A program made the translations under genes and the position numbers. A stretch of DNA of 64,000 nucleotides from Diplosphaera chodatii (Eukaryota; Chlorophyta; Trebouxiophyceae; Prasiolales; Stichococcaceae). The notes under the pieces are model-generated. The model worked only from the letters and a program-made list of their open reading frames with translations, did not search any database and was not told the DNA's origin. Where the stretch lies: the NCBI GenBank assembly GCA_032358165.1, contig JAALGY010000015.1:2046001-2110000 (forward strand). The letters are read 5' to 3'. The first letter of the stretch is position 1. Each line of letters starts with the position of its first letter. This document shows, piece by piece, positions 12,601 through 24,696 of the stretch.

Positions 12601-14754
12601 GGCAGCACGCCGCAGCAATGGAGCCGAGTGGGCGGCGCTCGGCGCACCCCCGCGGCCGACTGGTCTGCCACAGCTGCGCAGCCCGCCGCAGCCACCCGCT
12701 GAGAGGGCTGCGCCGCAGCAGCCGCCCCTGGCCGGGCCCCTGCTGGTGGCAGCCGCGCAGCTCATCAGGAACTTCAGCCAGGCAAGAGCGCGCACCCTCC
12801 TCACCGCATCGCTCCCTTGACCGAGCTGCACCATCCATCATGCTGTTGCCTTGCATGCCACGCTTTGACGACCTTCTTCAATGTCGACTGTACAAAGCAA
12901 GCCACTCGCAAGCGGTGCTACGCCATGTGCACTGCAGTTTGCGGATGTGGCGGTCAGCGTGGCGCGCAAGATGGACGCCGCGCTGTGGCCGGCGCTTTTC
13001 GACGCGGTGGGCCCCCCGAACGCGCTGGCAGAGGGGCTGCTGGCGGCGGGGCAGCCCGTCAGTGCTGCCTGCTGCCTGCTCATCGTCGACCGGCTGCAGG
13101 GCGCCCCCAAGGCCCAGGCGCTCGCGCTACGCAACATCCAGGTGCACGCCCTGTATCCTTTTGAAAGGCACATATGGCTCTTGTATCCTGCATTGGATGT
13201 GTCATCAGTGCTGCAGCAATGCTGGTTTATCTGCAGTTCCTCCAGCTACCCCTGGGTGCTGCTGTGCTGACGCCTGGCATGTGTTTCTGACAAAGCAGGC
13301 AGCCATGGACGACCAGCAGTTTGAGCTGGCCACAGAGCTGCTGCGCTTCGTGGTGCCGCCCGGGGCCGCCGAAGCCTTTCTGGCTGCCGTCCGGCGGCCG
13401 GGCGCAGCAGCCGACACGGCCGACCTGGCCGCAGCGCAGCTCGAGGCGGTCACGCTGCAGCCCAGCACGCCTCCAAAGCAGGATCGGCAGCCCAAGAGCG
13501 CAGGGGTGCGCCGGCGCTGCGCAAAGCCCTGCTGTAGGTGTCAGGCTGTACTCCTGAATGCATCCGAACTTGGGCCTCCACTGAGCATCCAGAGTTTGTG
13601 CGCTTGACACCGCAGTGGCTGGCGACATTGTTTGGCGGCGGGCAGCAGGCGCCTGCAATGCCTCCTGCCTCGTCTCCGGGCCTTGTGATCAACACAGGTG
13701 CACGCGCCAGCAGCAGGTCCATGTGTTTGGCATCTGCCTGTGTGCTCAAAATCGTGTCCCTGCACTCCATGCAGCCTTCAACAGGCCGGTAACTGGTGGT
13801 GCTGTCTCCTGTGCAGGCACACCCACGAGAGCAGCTGGTGCTGAGCAGCCAGACTTGCAGACAGCCTTTGTGGCATGGCAGCTGGTCGCCGGGGCGGCGC
13901 GGCACTTGCTGAATGCAGGCGGCTTGCGCGCGGTGAGTGCCAGACATCTTCCTGTCAAACTGTCAGATGCAAGAGTTTCTGATCCTCTTGTTCCATGTTT
14001 TACCATGCTCATCTTTGATGCCTCCTCGGATTTATGAAATGGCTGCTTTGGACAGACGGTGCGCCTTGGCGCTGCGCTGACAGCGCTTGGGACGGAGTTG
14101 CCAGACCTGCTGGCGACAACACTGCCGGAGGCAGCGCCGCAGCCACCGCCTGTCAGCGTGCCGTATGGTGGGCTGATGTCACCATTTTATCATGTTGCAG
14201 GACGGAGTCAGCTCCTTGACGAGGATCAGTCACCATTGCTGCAACTGCTGTGGTACCCATGTGTGTGGCACACCTGATGCTTCATGCCACCTGCCTATAT
14301 AGCCATGCACATGGCGATGGCGGAGTTCCCAGCCCTCGATGATGGCGAGGCGCATGCAGAGGCGTTGCAGCTGCTGGACGCGTGTGCAGCTGGCAGCCTT
14401 GAGCCTTGGACAGCAGTTTTGTCACTGCTGCTGGGCAACAGTGCCACACTCGCAGGTGTGTGCCATTGTCGGTGGACAGTCAGCTGCTTCAGAAGGGGCT
14501 GCCTGGGCTGCCTGGGTTGCAAGCACACAAGTCTTCATCTAGCATCCGAATTTATTCATGTCAGACAACACACAGGGACGTGTTGCTGCGTTGCAGCCTG
14601 CCGGCAACGGGATGTTGGCATCTGGAAGGAGCTGGTTGGGCATGTGGCGACTGAGACGGAGCGGCCAGACTTTTGGCAGACTCTGGCGGCAGCAGGGCTG
14701 GGCTCGCAGGCACCAAAGCTCAGCAGCGCTGCAGCCGTGGCTGCCAGACCTTGA
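6611..14754 (+). CDS. RIC1: RIC1 homologue, RAB6 guanine-nucleotide exchange factor subunit
   Basis: RIC1 pairs with RGP1 as the GEF for RAB6/Ypt6 at the Golgi. Exon 1 (6611-6811, 67 codons) begins MYFAYGWPRAFD, matching the very conserved RIC1 start, and ends before a GTGACC donor. Exon 2 starts at 6936 with VWSGGMHRIRLGS and AFWSSSRRLLAVI, the first WD/beta-propeller blades. Later exons give LHYYGVRASKA, TGDSRTVLLGMADGTLR (near 7350), a long second propeller around 8640-11100, and LGSGDVALHKL. The RIC1 domain follows: FSRSLEWLLFTALEAN near 12390, VARKMDAALWPALFDAVG near 12950, and ELATELLRFVVPPG near 13325. The last exon ends AAAVAARP at 14754. More than 15 introns are present; I did not fix every junction. 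The gene is 8.1 kb, the longest in the window. Confidence 0.85.
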
Positions 14755-16433
14755 ATCAGCAAGGGAGTCGGCATGTTGCCACATGCTCTCAGCGGGACAG
14801 GGATAGTTTAGGCGCATGAGAGGCAGGTGTACATTGACCGTGGGTTCGGTACTTATGGCTGCTTCTCGGCAGTTCGCGTGCTTATCACGGGAATTTCCTA
14901 ATCAGTGGTTTGGCCTCAGTGCCCGCCCTTTTCGCGGGAACGTCCCCCAACATCGACCCCCCAGAGTAGTAACCATAACATCATGAAGAGGGGGAGTAGC
15001 CCTGGTCACGGTGGTAAGTACCCTGGGTATTGAACAGCAGCAGTTCGCCGACCAAGCTGTGCAGGCTTATAGATGCCAAGTCCCAGATGCATACAAGCAG
15101 CGAAAGCTTCGACGCAAGCATTGTGGACACAGAGGACCATAGAAGGGTGGCCGGTCTCAGCATCTGCGGGATTGCGATCTCAATGTGTGGAGCAACGATG
15201 TAACTATTGACAGTGGGCATGCAACGGTCGGCATGCCAGGTGTGCCCACGTACTTGTGGGCAACTACCCACAATGCTGCAGAGAACCGTGCACGGCTGTC
15301 TGCAGGAGATGAAAGTGGAGGTGCATGCCTGCTACATGCTTACATTGCTGCAAGATATCTATCTGCAAACCAAATCCAGCCGTACCGCAAGCGACCAGAT
15401 TCGACGCTGTTGTTTCGCAGATGGAACGGGTTGCACGTGGCACCCCATGACAGTTCTGCAGCCTCCTGACCTAGCGCTGGTGCGCATCCAGCCATCCATG
15501 GAAACCGTGGAAGGCATCCGCTGAAACCTATGCTGCTGAGTCTAAATGCAGAGCTTGTCACAATACATCTTGCTCAGTAAAGCCATTTGTGCGCAGGTGA
15601 CAGCCCGGGTGGCGTGGCCTGCACCCAGCTGCGGGCTGGCATGGGCGTGCGCTGGCAATCAGTGGAGAGCCATGGCGCACACATCCCAGCGGCGCCGGCC
15701 TCAGTCAGCACGCTGGCGCCACGGCCCTCGCCGCCCGCACGGCTGTGCGCCTTGACCTGGCTTACCACGTCACCGTTGCGAAGGCCCCCATCGGCAGCGT
15801 CATCTCATCACTGTTTGAGCGCTCTGTGCGTCCGCCATCTATCTTCCTTTCGGCACCGCTCCTCTGCTCTTGCCTGCCATGCCTGCCCTGTGTCACCTAT
15901 TGTTCTGTGGACGCCTCCTTCTCACATGCAGTCCTCCTCTGCACAGGCTGGCAACCTTGTGGACATGCTCCGGTAGAGCCAGTGCCTGCTTTCCACCATG
16001 CCTCCTCCTGGCGCTTGACTTTGGTGCTCTCGAGACAACCTGCTCTGTCAGTGGCGCCCTTCGCCAGCCATGCCACGTTACTTACAGACCTTATAATGTC
16101 CTCTGCACCACGCTGCTTTCCAGCTGGTGCACTGTGCTCTGCATGATGCTACCTTGTAACTCCTGTGGCGTCAACACCGCACCCCTCCCACACTTCCTTT
16201 TCCTCCCTCCCCACTGACGCGGACCATCCCTTGCTTCCCCACCTGCCTGACAAAATTCCCGTCATCGCTAGTTTCACAATGCACAGCGAGAGAATCACCA
16301 GCTTTTGGTGCCAAGTTGCTGCCATGGTTCCCTGCAGATTGCTTGTTACCATTTTGTAAGTCATATTAGAAGTCTCGATACTGCAGCTCGATCATTGCTG
16401 ACAAGAAGAGCAATCTGCGGGGCAGACCGTAAG
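14755..16433. other. Unassigned 1.7-kb interval between RIC1 and the AGPase subunit
   Basis: No gene could be established. A GC-rich exon-like stretch preceded by a GTGCGCAG acceptor lies at 15599-15830, and an open frame ending with TGA near 15524 lies before it, but neither gives a recognisable domain and frames do not join cleanly. The downstream part (16000-16260) is pyrimidine rich. It probably contains the RIC1 3' UTR and AGPase promoter and may hide a small gene. Confidence 0.35.
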
Positions 16434-19400
16434 ATGGCGCTCTTGCTTCCTCGGGCTGGCGCGTTCGGCTGCCAGAGCGCAGCGGAGCAGATGGCAGCTC
16501 CTGATGCGCTGCGTTGCGGCCGTCAGCTCCCAGCACAGCTGCGATCGACTGGCTGCACACGCAGGAAGGGGCTGTCCGCTCTCGCAATCCCGGTGAGCCC
16601 CAAGCCCTCGAGACGAAGAGGATTGCTGGTGCCAACATACTTAATAAAGAAACACCCATGAATTGCAGCCCACCATCATATTTTGGGATGCATGCGTGCA
16701 CCCGCTGACTGGGCAGTATTATCAAGCCACATGATCAGTTGCAATATGTGTGCATTGTGGCATGCGGGTCCGTAAGCAGCAGTTTCTACAGCGTTTCCGT
16801 CAGCGTTGATCAAATCATTTTAACTCTGCCACCGAACATGGGTGCCCGTCCTGCAGAGGGCTGTGGCGGCCGCGCCGGCCCAGAGCGCCGCACCCAGGTG
16901 CACGATCACCGGCTGGCAATGGTCGCTGGGCCATGTGCACCCTGTCGCCTCATGCGCGTGTTCCCACGACCACAAGTTCATGTACAGCAATCCAAGCTCC
17001 TCACCGCAGGGCACAGAATGGGGCGTTCTCCAGCGGCGACCGCATCCCGGTGCCGCAGCAGGAGATCACGCAGTCTGTGGCGGCGCTGGTGCTGGCGGGC
17101 GGCTCCTCGGACAACCCGCTCGCCCGCGCGCGCGCGATGCCTGCGCTGGAGATCGGTACGTGCAGCCTGCCTGCATTTCTGGGCGTCACCAGCAGAGCCT
17201 GCCATTCCCAATGGCATCCTATGTCTCTGATGTCGCTTCGCTGACAGTTCAGGTGGTCAGGTGTTCGTTCAATTCTGCAGGCTCGAACCTCCGGCTGATC
17301 GACATTCCAATCAGCAACTGCATCCGCTCCGGCGTCAACAAGATGTAAGCCGATGCACATGGTGGCATGCTGCTGTTTATCGGCAAGTTATCAAGGTAAA
17401 CATACAGTCCAGCTGCGACTTTTACCCTTAAAGGTGCAAAGCTGGCGCTTTGCAGGTTTGTACTGACGCAGTTCAACTCAAATGCGCTCAATACACACAT
17501 CCACACCTGCTACCCGCCAGGTAGGTAGCATCTGCTGTGACAGCAGTCTCGCCAACAGCTTGCCACTTCCAGGCTGAGTGTTCCCCAACACGCGGCAGCT
17601 GTCTGCAGGTGCCTTTGGCAACGCAAGGCAACGGGGCTTTGTGGATGTGCTGACCGCGAATCAGACGCCTCGCTCGACAGATTGGTGCGCCCCCTGCACA
17701 CTGACATGAACATGGGAGGCTCAGAACACCAGGATGTTCATGGGCTACAGCTCAGAAGGGACTGGGCCACCCGCTCAGGCCGCAGTGAGGTATCAGCACA
17801 ATCTAGGTGCAGGGACGTCCATTCGTGCGTGGTGTTGGCCGCAACAGGTACCGCGGCTCAGCGGACGCTGTGCGCAACAACCTGGAGAACATCACGGAGG
17901 TGTTTGACGGCGAGCCGGTGGACGATCTGCTCATCCTGTCGGGCCAGGCGCTGTACAGCATGGTGCGCCACTCTGCTGCAGGACCATGCGATACTCTGAG
18001 AGCTGTGAAACTTGCAAAAGGTAAATGCGCACATGTAGGAGTGTCAGCACTGCGCACTGCCATTGCACCATGCTGGATCAACAGAGACAGGTTGGCAACG
18101 CTCGGCGATCACAGGACTACAGCCACGTGGTCGCGACGCACCGGCAGACGGGGGCAGACATCACCATTGTGACGCACTCAATTGAGGAGAGGGACGCCGG
18201 CCGCCGCGGCGTCATGCGTGTGAACCCTGACTCAGGTGGCCGCCCAGAGCAGCATGCTGGCCGCCTACGAATTTGACGCACTTGCTGGTCGCCCGCCACT
18301 GTCAGCAGCTGCATTTCCAACACAAAAATGCAGTAGCACTGGGCCGCGTGCCTGTTGTGGCTGATTACCCATTTGCCGAAATGTTGCAACGGCAAGCTTT
18401 GGCACTCTGGTGAATGGCAGTGCACCCGCAAAGCGTTTCCCTTGCAACATGGTGCAGGTGTGGTGGAGCAGTTCACAGAGAAGCCTGGCAAGGGCGCGCT
18501 GCGGGAGCTCATGAAAGGCAGCAAGCATTCCTCCGATACCCTGCCCTTCGAGGTGACTCCTGTGGCCGCGCAATCATATGCTTGCGTCAAGCGCCCTATC
18601 ATCTTCTGCTCAAGAGGGGTTCCTGCCGCCTTGCACAGATGCACATCCAGATCCTGTTCACTGCTGGCAAACTGCGGGTCTGAGCGCAGGCATCGATGGG
18701 CATCTACCTGTTCCGGCGGGAGGTGCTGGAGGAGCTGCTGCAGGACAAGAACCCCAGTGGCACGGGGCGCCAGGACGAGCACTTTGGCTACGACGTCATC
18801 CCGCACGCCCTGCGCAACGGCGCCAAGGTACAATGAGTCTGCACTCGTCAGCACTGAGCAGTCGTCGTTGTGCACTGCTTAGTGCCGCAATGCATGGCTG
18901 CCGTGCATGTGTCACCATGGTACATCATGGCTATATGTACTGGAGGCCCTACAAAGCTGAGCGTGAATGACTGCAATTGCAGGTGGTGTCACACCACCAC
19001 GAAGGCTTCTGGCTGGATGTCAGCACGCTGCGCAACTTTTACGACGTGAACCTGCAGCTTGCAAGCCGCGAGGCCCCGCTGTCTGTGGAGGAGATCCACA
19101 AGGGCATCGTCTCCCGTGGTACGCTCTACTGCTTTTGCACTTTACCATCTCAACAGTCATCACCCATGTACCTTCACCACGACTGCAGATGCAGGTGCTG
19201 ATGTGTGCCACCTGTAACTCCTGATACCATCGCATGCAGGCTCGTTCTGCCCGCCAGCCATCGTCAGCCACTGCGAGCTCGACAACACGCTGGTCGGCGA
19301 GGGCTGCGTGCTGCGCCACTCGAAGCTGCGCAATGTGGTGCTGGGCTCCAATGCCTTCATCGATGCAGGTGTGGAGTCAAGGCACCCAAGCGCTGTGGTT

Positions 19401-20139
19401 TTGCAGAATCCTGTGTTCAACTTGTGACTCACTATCTGCTCCTGTGACCATGCAGGCTGCACCGTCGAGGACTCCGTTTTAATGGGCAACACGTGCGTGC
19501 GGTCACGCCTTATGTTTGATTTGCATGCTGCCATACCATCAGCCCACAGCCATCTGTTCACTCCCACCTCGTCTGCCTGCCTGATCCATTGTCTGTTGTC
19601 ATGCAGATTCTACCAGAATGACAAGGCACGGGAGGAGACCAGGAAGGCTGGCGAACCAGTACTTGGTGAGCTGCATCAACACTGAAGTTGATTTGTCATC
19701 TACGACGGGAAATTTCGATCTGTTCTGCTGTCTGTGCACCCCAGCACGCCTCGCAGTGGCACTCTACATGCTGCTGCATGCTTGACGCCTTCCACCAAGA
19801 CACTATCAACTGCATCATGATATGCCGTGCTTGATATGCGCAGGTATTGGCCGGAACACGCAGATCAAGGGGGCGGTCATCGAAAGCAACGTCAGCATTG
19901 GCGCCGATGTGACAATCCGAAATGCCGCTGGTGTGCAGGAAGCAGACCGCGCTGATACTGGGGGCTTTATTATTCAGGTGAGCATGCACAGATTGGCTGC
20001 CTGGTCTTCAGTGTACCTGCATCATATTCTGACTGCTTTTTGAAAGCCTCTGTGCCCTGACATCTTAGCAACATCTGCGCAGGATGGCATCATCCTTGTG
20101 TTGCAAGGGGCTACCATCTTAGACGGCACACGAATCTAG
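16434..20139 (+). CDS. ADP-glucose pyrophosphorylase-family subunit, catalytic residues lost
   Basis: AGPase makes ADP-glucose for starch in the plastid. Sixteen exons join in frame to 523 aa: 16434-16592, 16857-16897, 17010-17155, 17281-17344, 17456-17520, 17609-17684, 17848-17962, 18115-18235, 18458-18552, 18690-18827, 18983-19118, 19240-19368, 19456-19492, 19607-19665, 19844-19977, 20083-20139. An Ala/Arg-rich leader suggests a chloroplast transit peptide. Family marks are clear: NLRLIDIPISNCIRSGVNK, FVLTQFNSNALN, YRGSADAVRNN, DLLILSG, GADITIVTHS, EQFTEKPGKG, and C-terminal left-handed beta-helix repeats ending GATILDGTRI. However the nucleotide loop (usually GGGxGTRLxPLT..RAKP) reads AGGSSDNPLARARAMP, the catalytic Asp of LSGDHLYRMDY is Gln (LSGQALYSMDY), and the usual NDFGS metal site is DEHFGYD. 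I infer a regulatory, non-catalytic large-type subunit. Confidence 0.9.
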
Positions 20140-20442
20140 GCAACAGATGAAGGCCAGATCAGAGTGGACGCCTGAACTCAGCAGGATAGCTGCACAAGTT
20201 CCGACAGCACTCAGTGGGCATTCGCCCGTGACACACGAACAACCAAACCAAGTACAGCTGTCCCTTCAGACATTGGACATTTTGATGACGCGGCCGTGGG
20301 CAGCTAGCATCTGCAGTCCTTCTATCGTGTCTTTCTGTACACAGGCTAACCCTGACCTAGCAGATGGCATGCCTCCAAGTTGCAGAAACCAAGCTGAAGT
20401 CACTACCAAAGTTTGGACACAGGATGTGCCGTCGTCGCATCG
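20140..20442. other. Convergent 3' interval
   Basis: This 303-bp stretch lies between the stop codons of the AGPase subunit (+) and HOS15/TBL1 (-). It should contain both 3' UTRs. I see no further gene and no clear TGTAA signal. Confidence 0.5.
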
Positions 20443-23400
20443 TCAAAGGTCCAGGTCGATGACAGCGACGGTCTTGTTGGAGAAGCATGCTGCAACGTAG
20501 TTGCCGCTGCGTTCCCAGCACACCTCGAAGATGCCCCCCTGGCCCTCATACGTCTTGATGAGCGCACCATCTTGCACGTTCCAGATGTCCAGCGTCTTGT
20601 CAAAGGAACCGCTGGCCAGGTACCTGCGCAACAGCAGCATGAAAGTATTCAAGGCGCTTGAAGTCATGCCATGCAAGGCCCATCCTGTCAGTCGATCAAG
20701 CAGCAAAACTCACCTGCCATTGGGGCTGAAGGCGACCGAGTACACGGGCTGCGTGTGGCGGGTGAGCGCGTAGATGCAGGCGCCGCTCTGCACGTCCCAC
20801 AGCCGGATGGTGGTGTCGAAGGACGCCGTCACCAGCATCTGGGGCTGATTCGGGTTCGCTGAGCCCGGACCTGTGAGTCCCAGCGCACAAAGCTAGGTCT
20901 TGCTCTCGTCTCTACGGCAGCAATGAGTGGGTGAAGTGGAACAACCTAGCAGCCGGATGGTGAGCATGGCACAGCTTTGCAAACATGCAGGGCTGGCAGT
21001 GTGGCTTGTGGAATTGCACTGCATCAGCTGCTACAGGGAGGACAAGACCCAGCAGCACCTGTTGGAGACCACTTGATGGTGTAGATCTCCTTGCTGTGCA
21101 GCGTGAAGTCCTGCACTGGCTGGTCGCCCGCCAGGCTCCACACCTTGGCCGTGTGGTCATCCGAGCACGACGCCAGCAGCTTGCCTGTTGGCGACAAAGC
21201 TCGCCAAATCAGCTGCTGCCGCGTGGTTTACTCATGCTGGTAGTGATGATCCACAACGAGCTTCAGATGCACTTCCCATGCATTTACCTGCACTCCAGTT
21301 GCATGCACAGTGCGCTGACAACTGGTGCAGCATGTCACCCTGCCCATCTGACAACTGGTGCAGCATGTCACCCCGCCCATCTGCCCACAGTGCCCACCTG
21401 CCGGGTCCCACTTGACGGCATTGACCTCGTCCTGGTGGCCCACGAAGCACTTCGCGGGCGCCGACTCGCCGAGCTTGCAGACGAAGATGCGCTTGTCGGT
21501 GGAGCAGGTCGCAAAGGACGTCTGGTTGCGCCAGTCTACGTCCAGCGTCGGCGCTGCAAAGTGGCGAACACACCCAACGTCCTACATCGGCTCTGTAGGA
21601 TGCCTGTTTACAATCCGGGACCCACCAGAAAGCAACGTCCACGTGCACTAGCATCAAGATGTCAATCAGGCACACTGCAATGTTGAGGTGCATGCACTTG
21701 GTGACCCGCATACGTGCCAAAGGCTGCACAACCAGAGCGAGCTTTGGCACAGACCTGAGTGGAACTCGAACTGCTGTTTGACCTCGCCGGTGCGGCCGTC
21801 CCAGATGATGGCCGTTTTGTCGACGCTGCCAGACAGCAGCAGATCACCGCGCTTGTTCCACTTCAGCGAGAAGATTGGACCCTTGTGCGCATTCAGTATC
21901 TGCTTGAGCTCGCCTGCAAGCACACGCCAGCGCTTGATGAAAGGCTGGCATGCGGCAGCGCAAAAGCCAAGTCCCTGCGTCACAGATTGTGCTGCATGCA
22001 AGTGCACGCAGTTGTATGCACATGCAGAACCGCCACATTTGTAAGTGACATGTTAAATCTTCGCACCTTCTCTTGACCAGATGCGGGCGATGCCATCATA
22101 GGAGCCTGTTGCCAGCAGGGACCCATCGCCGTTCCAGTCGAGCGTGGTGACGTCTTTGCTCTGCTTGTTCTTCTCAATGGTGTGCTGCAGCGCCTGCACT
22201 GGCAGTGCGCAGCTGTCAGGGCCATGGCGGTACGAAGGTCCATCTGCTCAGCTGTTGCAGTGTGATATCACGTCTTCACAACAGCTCCAGTTCTTGCCGC
22301 TCCCCATTCTGGGAAGTTTTACCTGGGCCCGCACCTCCCCGCCGCTGCCCAGCCCACTGAGGTCCCATATCCTGGCTGTGGAGTCGCCAGAGCTGCAGTG
22401 AGTGCGCAGCATTGTCAGTGCTCCACCTCTGGATGCTGCTAGCGTTGCATGCCTTGACACGGCAAGTGCATGGACCTCTGACATGATGCGGGCTGTTCCA
22501 CACACTTGACGGCCGGCTTCTGCACCAGACCTCTGATGGTGCAGTCAGCTCACCCGGAGGCGAGCAGCGGCGCGGTGGGGCTCCAGGCACAGATGAACAC
22601 CTCGTTGGTGTGTCCCTGCAGCGTGGTGACACGCTCCGCCGGGATGTCCAACGAGGCGCTGCCCTCGCCCCGGGGCGCTGCCAGAGCCCCTACTGCGGTT
22701 GCCGCTGCTGCCTGCACGCCAAGCGCGGTGCGGTCGTCACGAGACTGGGTTGATGTTGGAGGCTATATCCCATGCCATGCTGGAGATCACCCCTGCGTGT
22801 AGGCCATGTGCGATCAGGCCCCACCTGTGCCGCTGCTGCGGATGCGGACGCCTGCCGATCCTCGCCGGCGTTGGCGGTCACGCCGTTCCTGGTGCTGCCG
22901 CTGGCACCGCCGCGGGGGCGCGCCTCGGCGTGAGCCCTGGCCGCTGCATCTGCAGCCGCCTCCTTCCGGGCTGCCAGAGTGATCTTCAGCTCCTCTAGGT
23001 CCTTTGTCAGCAGCTCCCGGGAGGTGAGCGCCGAGTAGTCGGCGTCTGCATTGGGGCCCCGAGCCTCCTGCGAGGGAGGACAACATGCAACGCATTGCTA
23101 CCCACAGCCAACATGGCTGCTGGAAGCAGTTGCGGGAGGCGGAACCGCAGGTAGTTGACGGGGCTGGGACAGTTTGTGCCTGGGCAAACAAAACACCTCG
23201 TTCGCCAGGTTTGCTTCCATCTCGAGGTACTGCAGCCCCTTCTGCACGAAGGAAACCAGCGCGCCCGGCGGCACATCATTGCTGTTGATGTCACTCTTGT
23301 GCACAAAGCTCTCGTAGCCGAAGGTGAATGCCGAGTGAGTGAATCCTGCGGGTCGAGCGGCAGCAGTCACTTGAGTGCTCAGCAGTGGATTGACACAGCG

Positions 23401-23493
23401 TACACTGTCATGCTGGTTATGTAATCTGCACACACCTGACTCCTGAAGGTACCGGTACACCAGAAAATTGAGCTCGTCACTTGTGACAGCCAT
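20443..23493 (-). CDS. HOS15: HOS15/TBL1-type LisH and WD40 corepressor subunit
   Basis: TBL1/TBLR1 in animals and HOS15 in plants bind histone deacetylase complexes and E3 ligases to repress genes in the nucleus. The start (23493) gives [19 protein letters not shown], the LisH motif. The second exon ([16 protein letters not shown], then [20 protein letters not shown]) is the rest of the N-terminal TBL1 dimerisation domain. A charged Ala-rich linker ([16 protein letters not shown]) follows, then eight WD repeats spread over exons: [130 protein letters not shown] and [19 protein letters not shown]. The last exon ends AVIDLDL. About ten introns; a few junctions not fixed. Convergent with the AGPase gene. 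Confidence 0.92.
21316..21381. repeat. 33-bp unit, two tandem copies, in a HOS15 intron
   Basis: Two adjacent 33-bp copies (21316-21348 and 21349-21381) differ by about one base. They lie inside a HOS15/TBL1 intron and look like a recent local duplication with no obvious function. Confidence 0.85.
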
Positions 23494-23863
23494 TCTACGC
23501 TACAACTGGCCGCCGCAGCTGGTCATGTGACGCTCATGCTGTGCATGACAGGGGCTGATCGCTGGAAGGGGGCCGTTCAGCAGTGTGTCCAGAGAGAGCG
23601 AGGCACCCGGAAGGACTTGATGATCTGCTAGATGGAAAGCTCGCCAGGTGCAAGTGACTTTGCCTGCTGTGAACGGGCTGGTGGGGTGATCGATGAGCTC
23701 TGCCAGCACGTGACAGTGACACGCTCCAACAATACTGATACTTGCATACTAAACCTACATCTCCCATGGCCTGCTTGCCCGCTGCCGGCGTGCGTTGGTT
23801 CCTCCTCTCAGGTTCGCAGCGTGGTGGCAGGGCCGCCAGCCGGTGCAGCAGCAGTCCGGCAAC
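23494..23863. promoter_or_regulatory. Divergent intergenic region, HOS15 / RPL12
   Basis: The 370 bp between the start codons of HOS15 (-) and RPL12 (+) must contain both promoters. A pyrimidine tract followed by CAG (near 23799-23812) just before the RPL12 start may be the acceptor of a 5' UTR intron, as is common for ribosomal protein genes. No other motif recognised. Confidence 0.4.
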
Positions 23864-24364
23864 ATGGCTCCCAAGTTCGACCCCAGCGCGGTCGTGGAGG
23901 TGTACGTCCGCGCAACGGGTGGCGAAGTGGGTGCTGCATCCTCGTTGGCGCCGAAGATCGGTCCCCTGGGTCTGTCGCCCAAGAAGATTGGTGAGGACAT
24001 CGCCAAGGAGACCGCCAAGGAGTGGAAGGGGCTGCGTGTGACGGTGAAGCTGACGGTGCAGAACCGTGTGGCAAAGGTGTCCGTCATCCCCTCCGCCGGC
24101 GCCCTGGTGATCAAGGCGCTGAAGGAGCCACAGCGCGACCGCAAGAAGGAGAAGAACATCCAGCACAATGGCAACCTGTCGCTGGACGATGTGGTGGAGA
24201 TCGCACGCATCATGCGCGACCGCTCCTGCGCGCGTGCGCTCAGCGGCACCGTCAAGGAGATCCTGGGCACCTGCGTCAGCGTCGGTTGCACAGTTGACGG
24301 CTCAGACCCGCGGGAGGTGCAGCAAGGGATCGACGATGGTGAGGTGGAGGTCCCTGACGCTTGA
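23864..24364 (+). CDS. RPL12: 60S ribosomal protein L12 (uL11)
   Basis: 166 aa in one exon, the normal length for eukaryotic L12. It binds 28S rRNA at the GTPase-associated centre next to the P-stalk. The start [20 protein letters not shown], the loop [50 protein letters not shown] and the C-terminal [19 protein letters not shown] are all canonical. Codon use is strongly GC3-biased, as expected for a highly expressed gene. It converges with GPATCH11. Confidence 0.97.
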   Translation: MAPKFDPSAVVEVYVRATGGEVGAASSLAPKIGPLGLSPKKIGEDIAKETAKEWKGLRVTVKLTVQNRVAKVSVIPSAGALVIKALKEPQRDRKKEKNIQHNGNLSLDDVVEIARIMRDRSCARALSGTVKEILGTCVSVGCTVDGSDPREVQQGIDDGEVEVPDA

Positions 24365-24448
24365 GCAGAGCCTGGTCGTGGCCAACCACCCGCAAGCAAA
24401 GGCAGTGCGCCAGGAGCGGGTGCTTGTGTCATAGCTGTCACGGCTGGC

Positions 24449-24460
24449 TTACAAGTGTAA
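24449..24460. terminator. TTACAAGTGTAA: overlapping poly(A) signals on both strands
   Basis: TGTAA, the usual green-algal poly(A) signal, occurs on the plus strand at 24456-24460, 92 bp after the RPL12 stop, and on the minus strand as TTACA at 24449-24453, downstream of GPATCH11. The near-palindrome could serve both convergent genes. The plus-strand use is better placed; the minus-strand use is inference. Confidence 0.5.
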
Positions 24461-24696
24461 CACCAGAACTCATGCCATTGACCGATACCGATACCAAACC
24501 CTGAAGGCTGCTGCCACTCGTAACGTGCCTGCATACCCAGATTCGTTCTCGACTACTCATCCGCGCAGCAGCTCCATCCGGCTGCGCATGAGCCCGATGC
24601 CCAAGCGCACTGCGATGCACCGCGTGAACACAGCCATGGCCCAGCGTAATGCTGTGCACGCAGCATGTCACATGGAACCATCTTGTCATGCTGGTG

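Noticed and set aside
16434..20139. AGPase-like gene as a pseudogene
   Set aside because: All 16 exons keep frame with good splice sites and no stop, so the missing catalytic residues are better read as a changed function.
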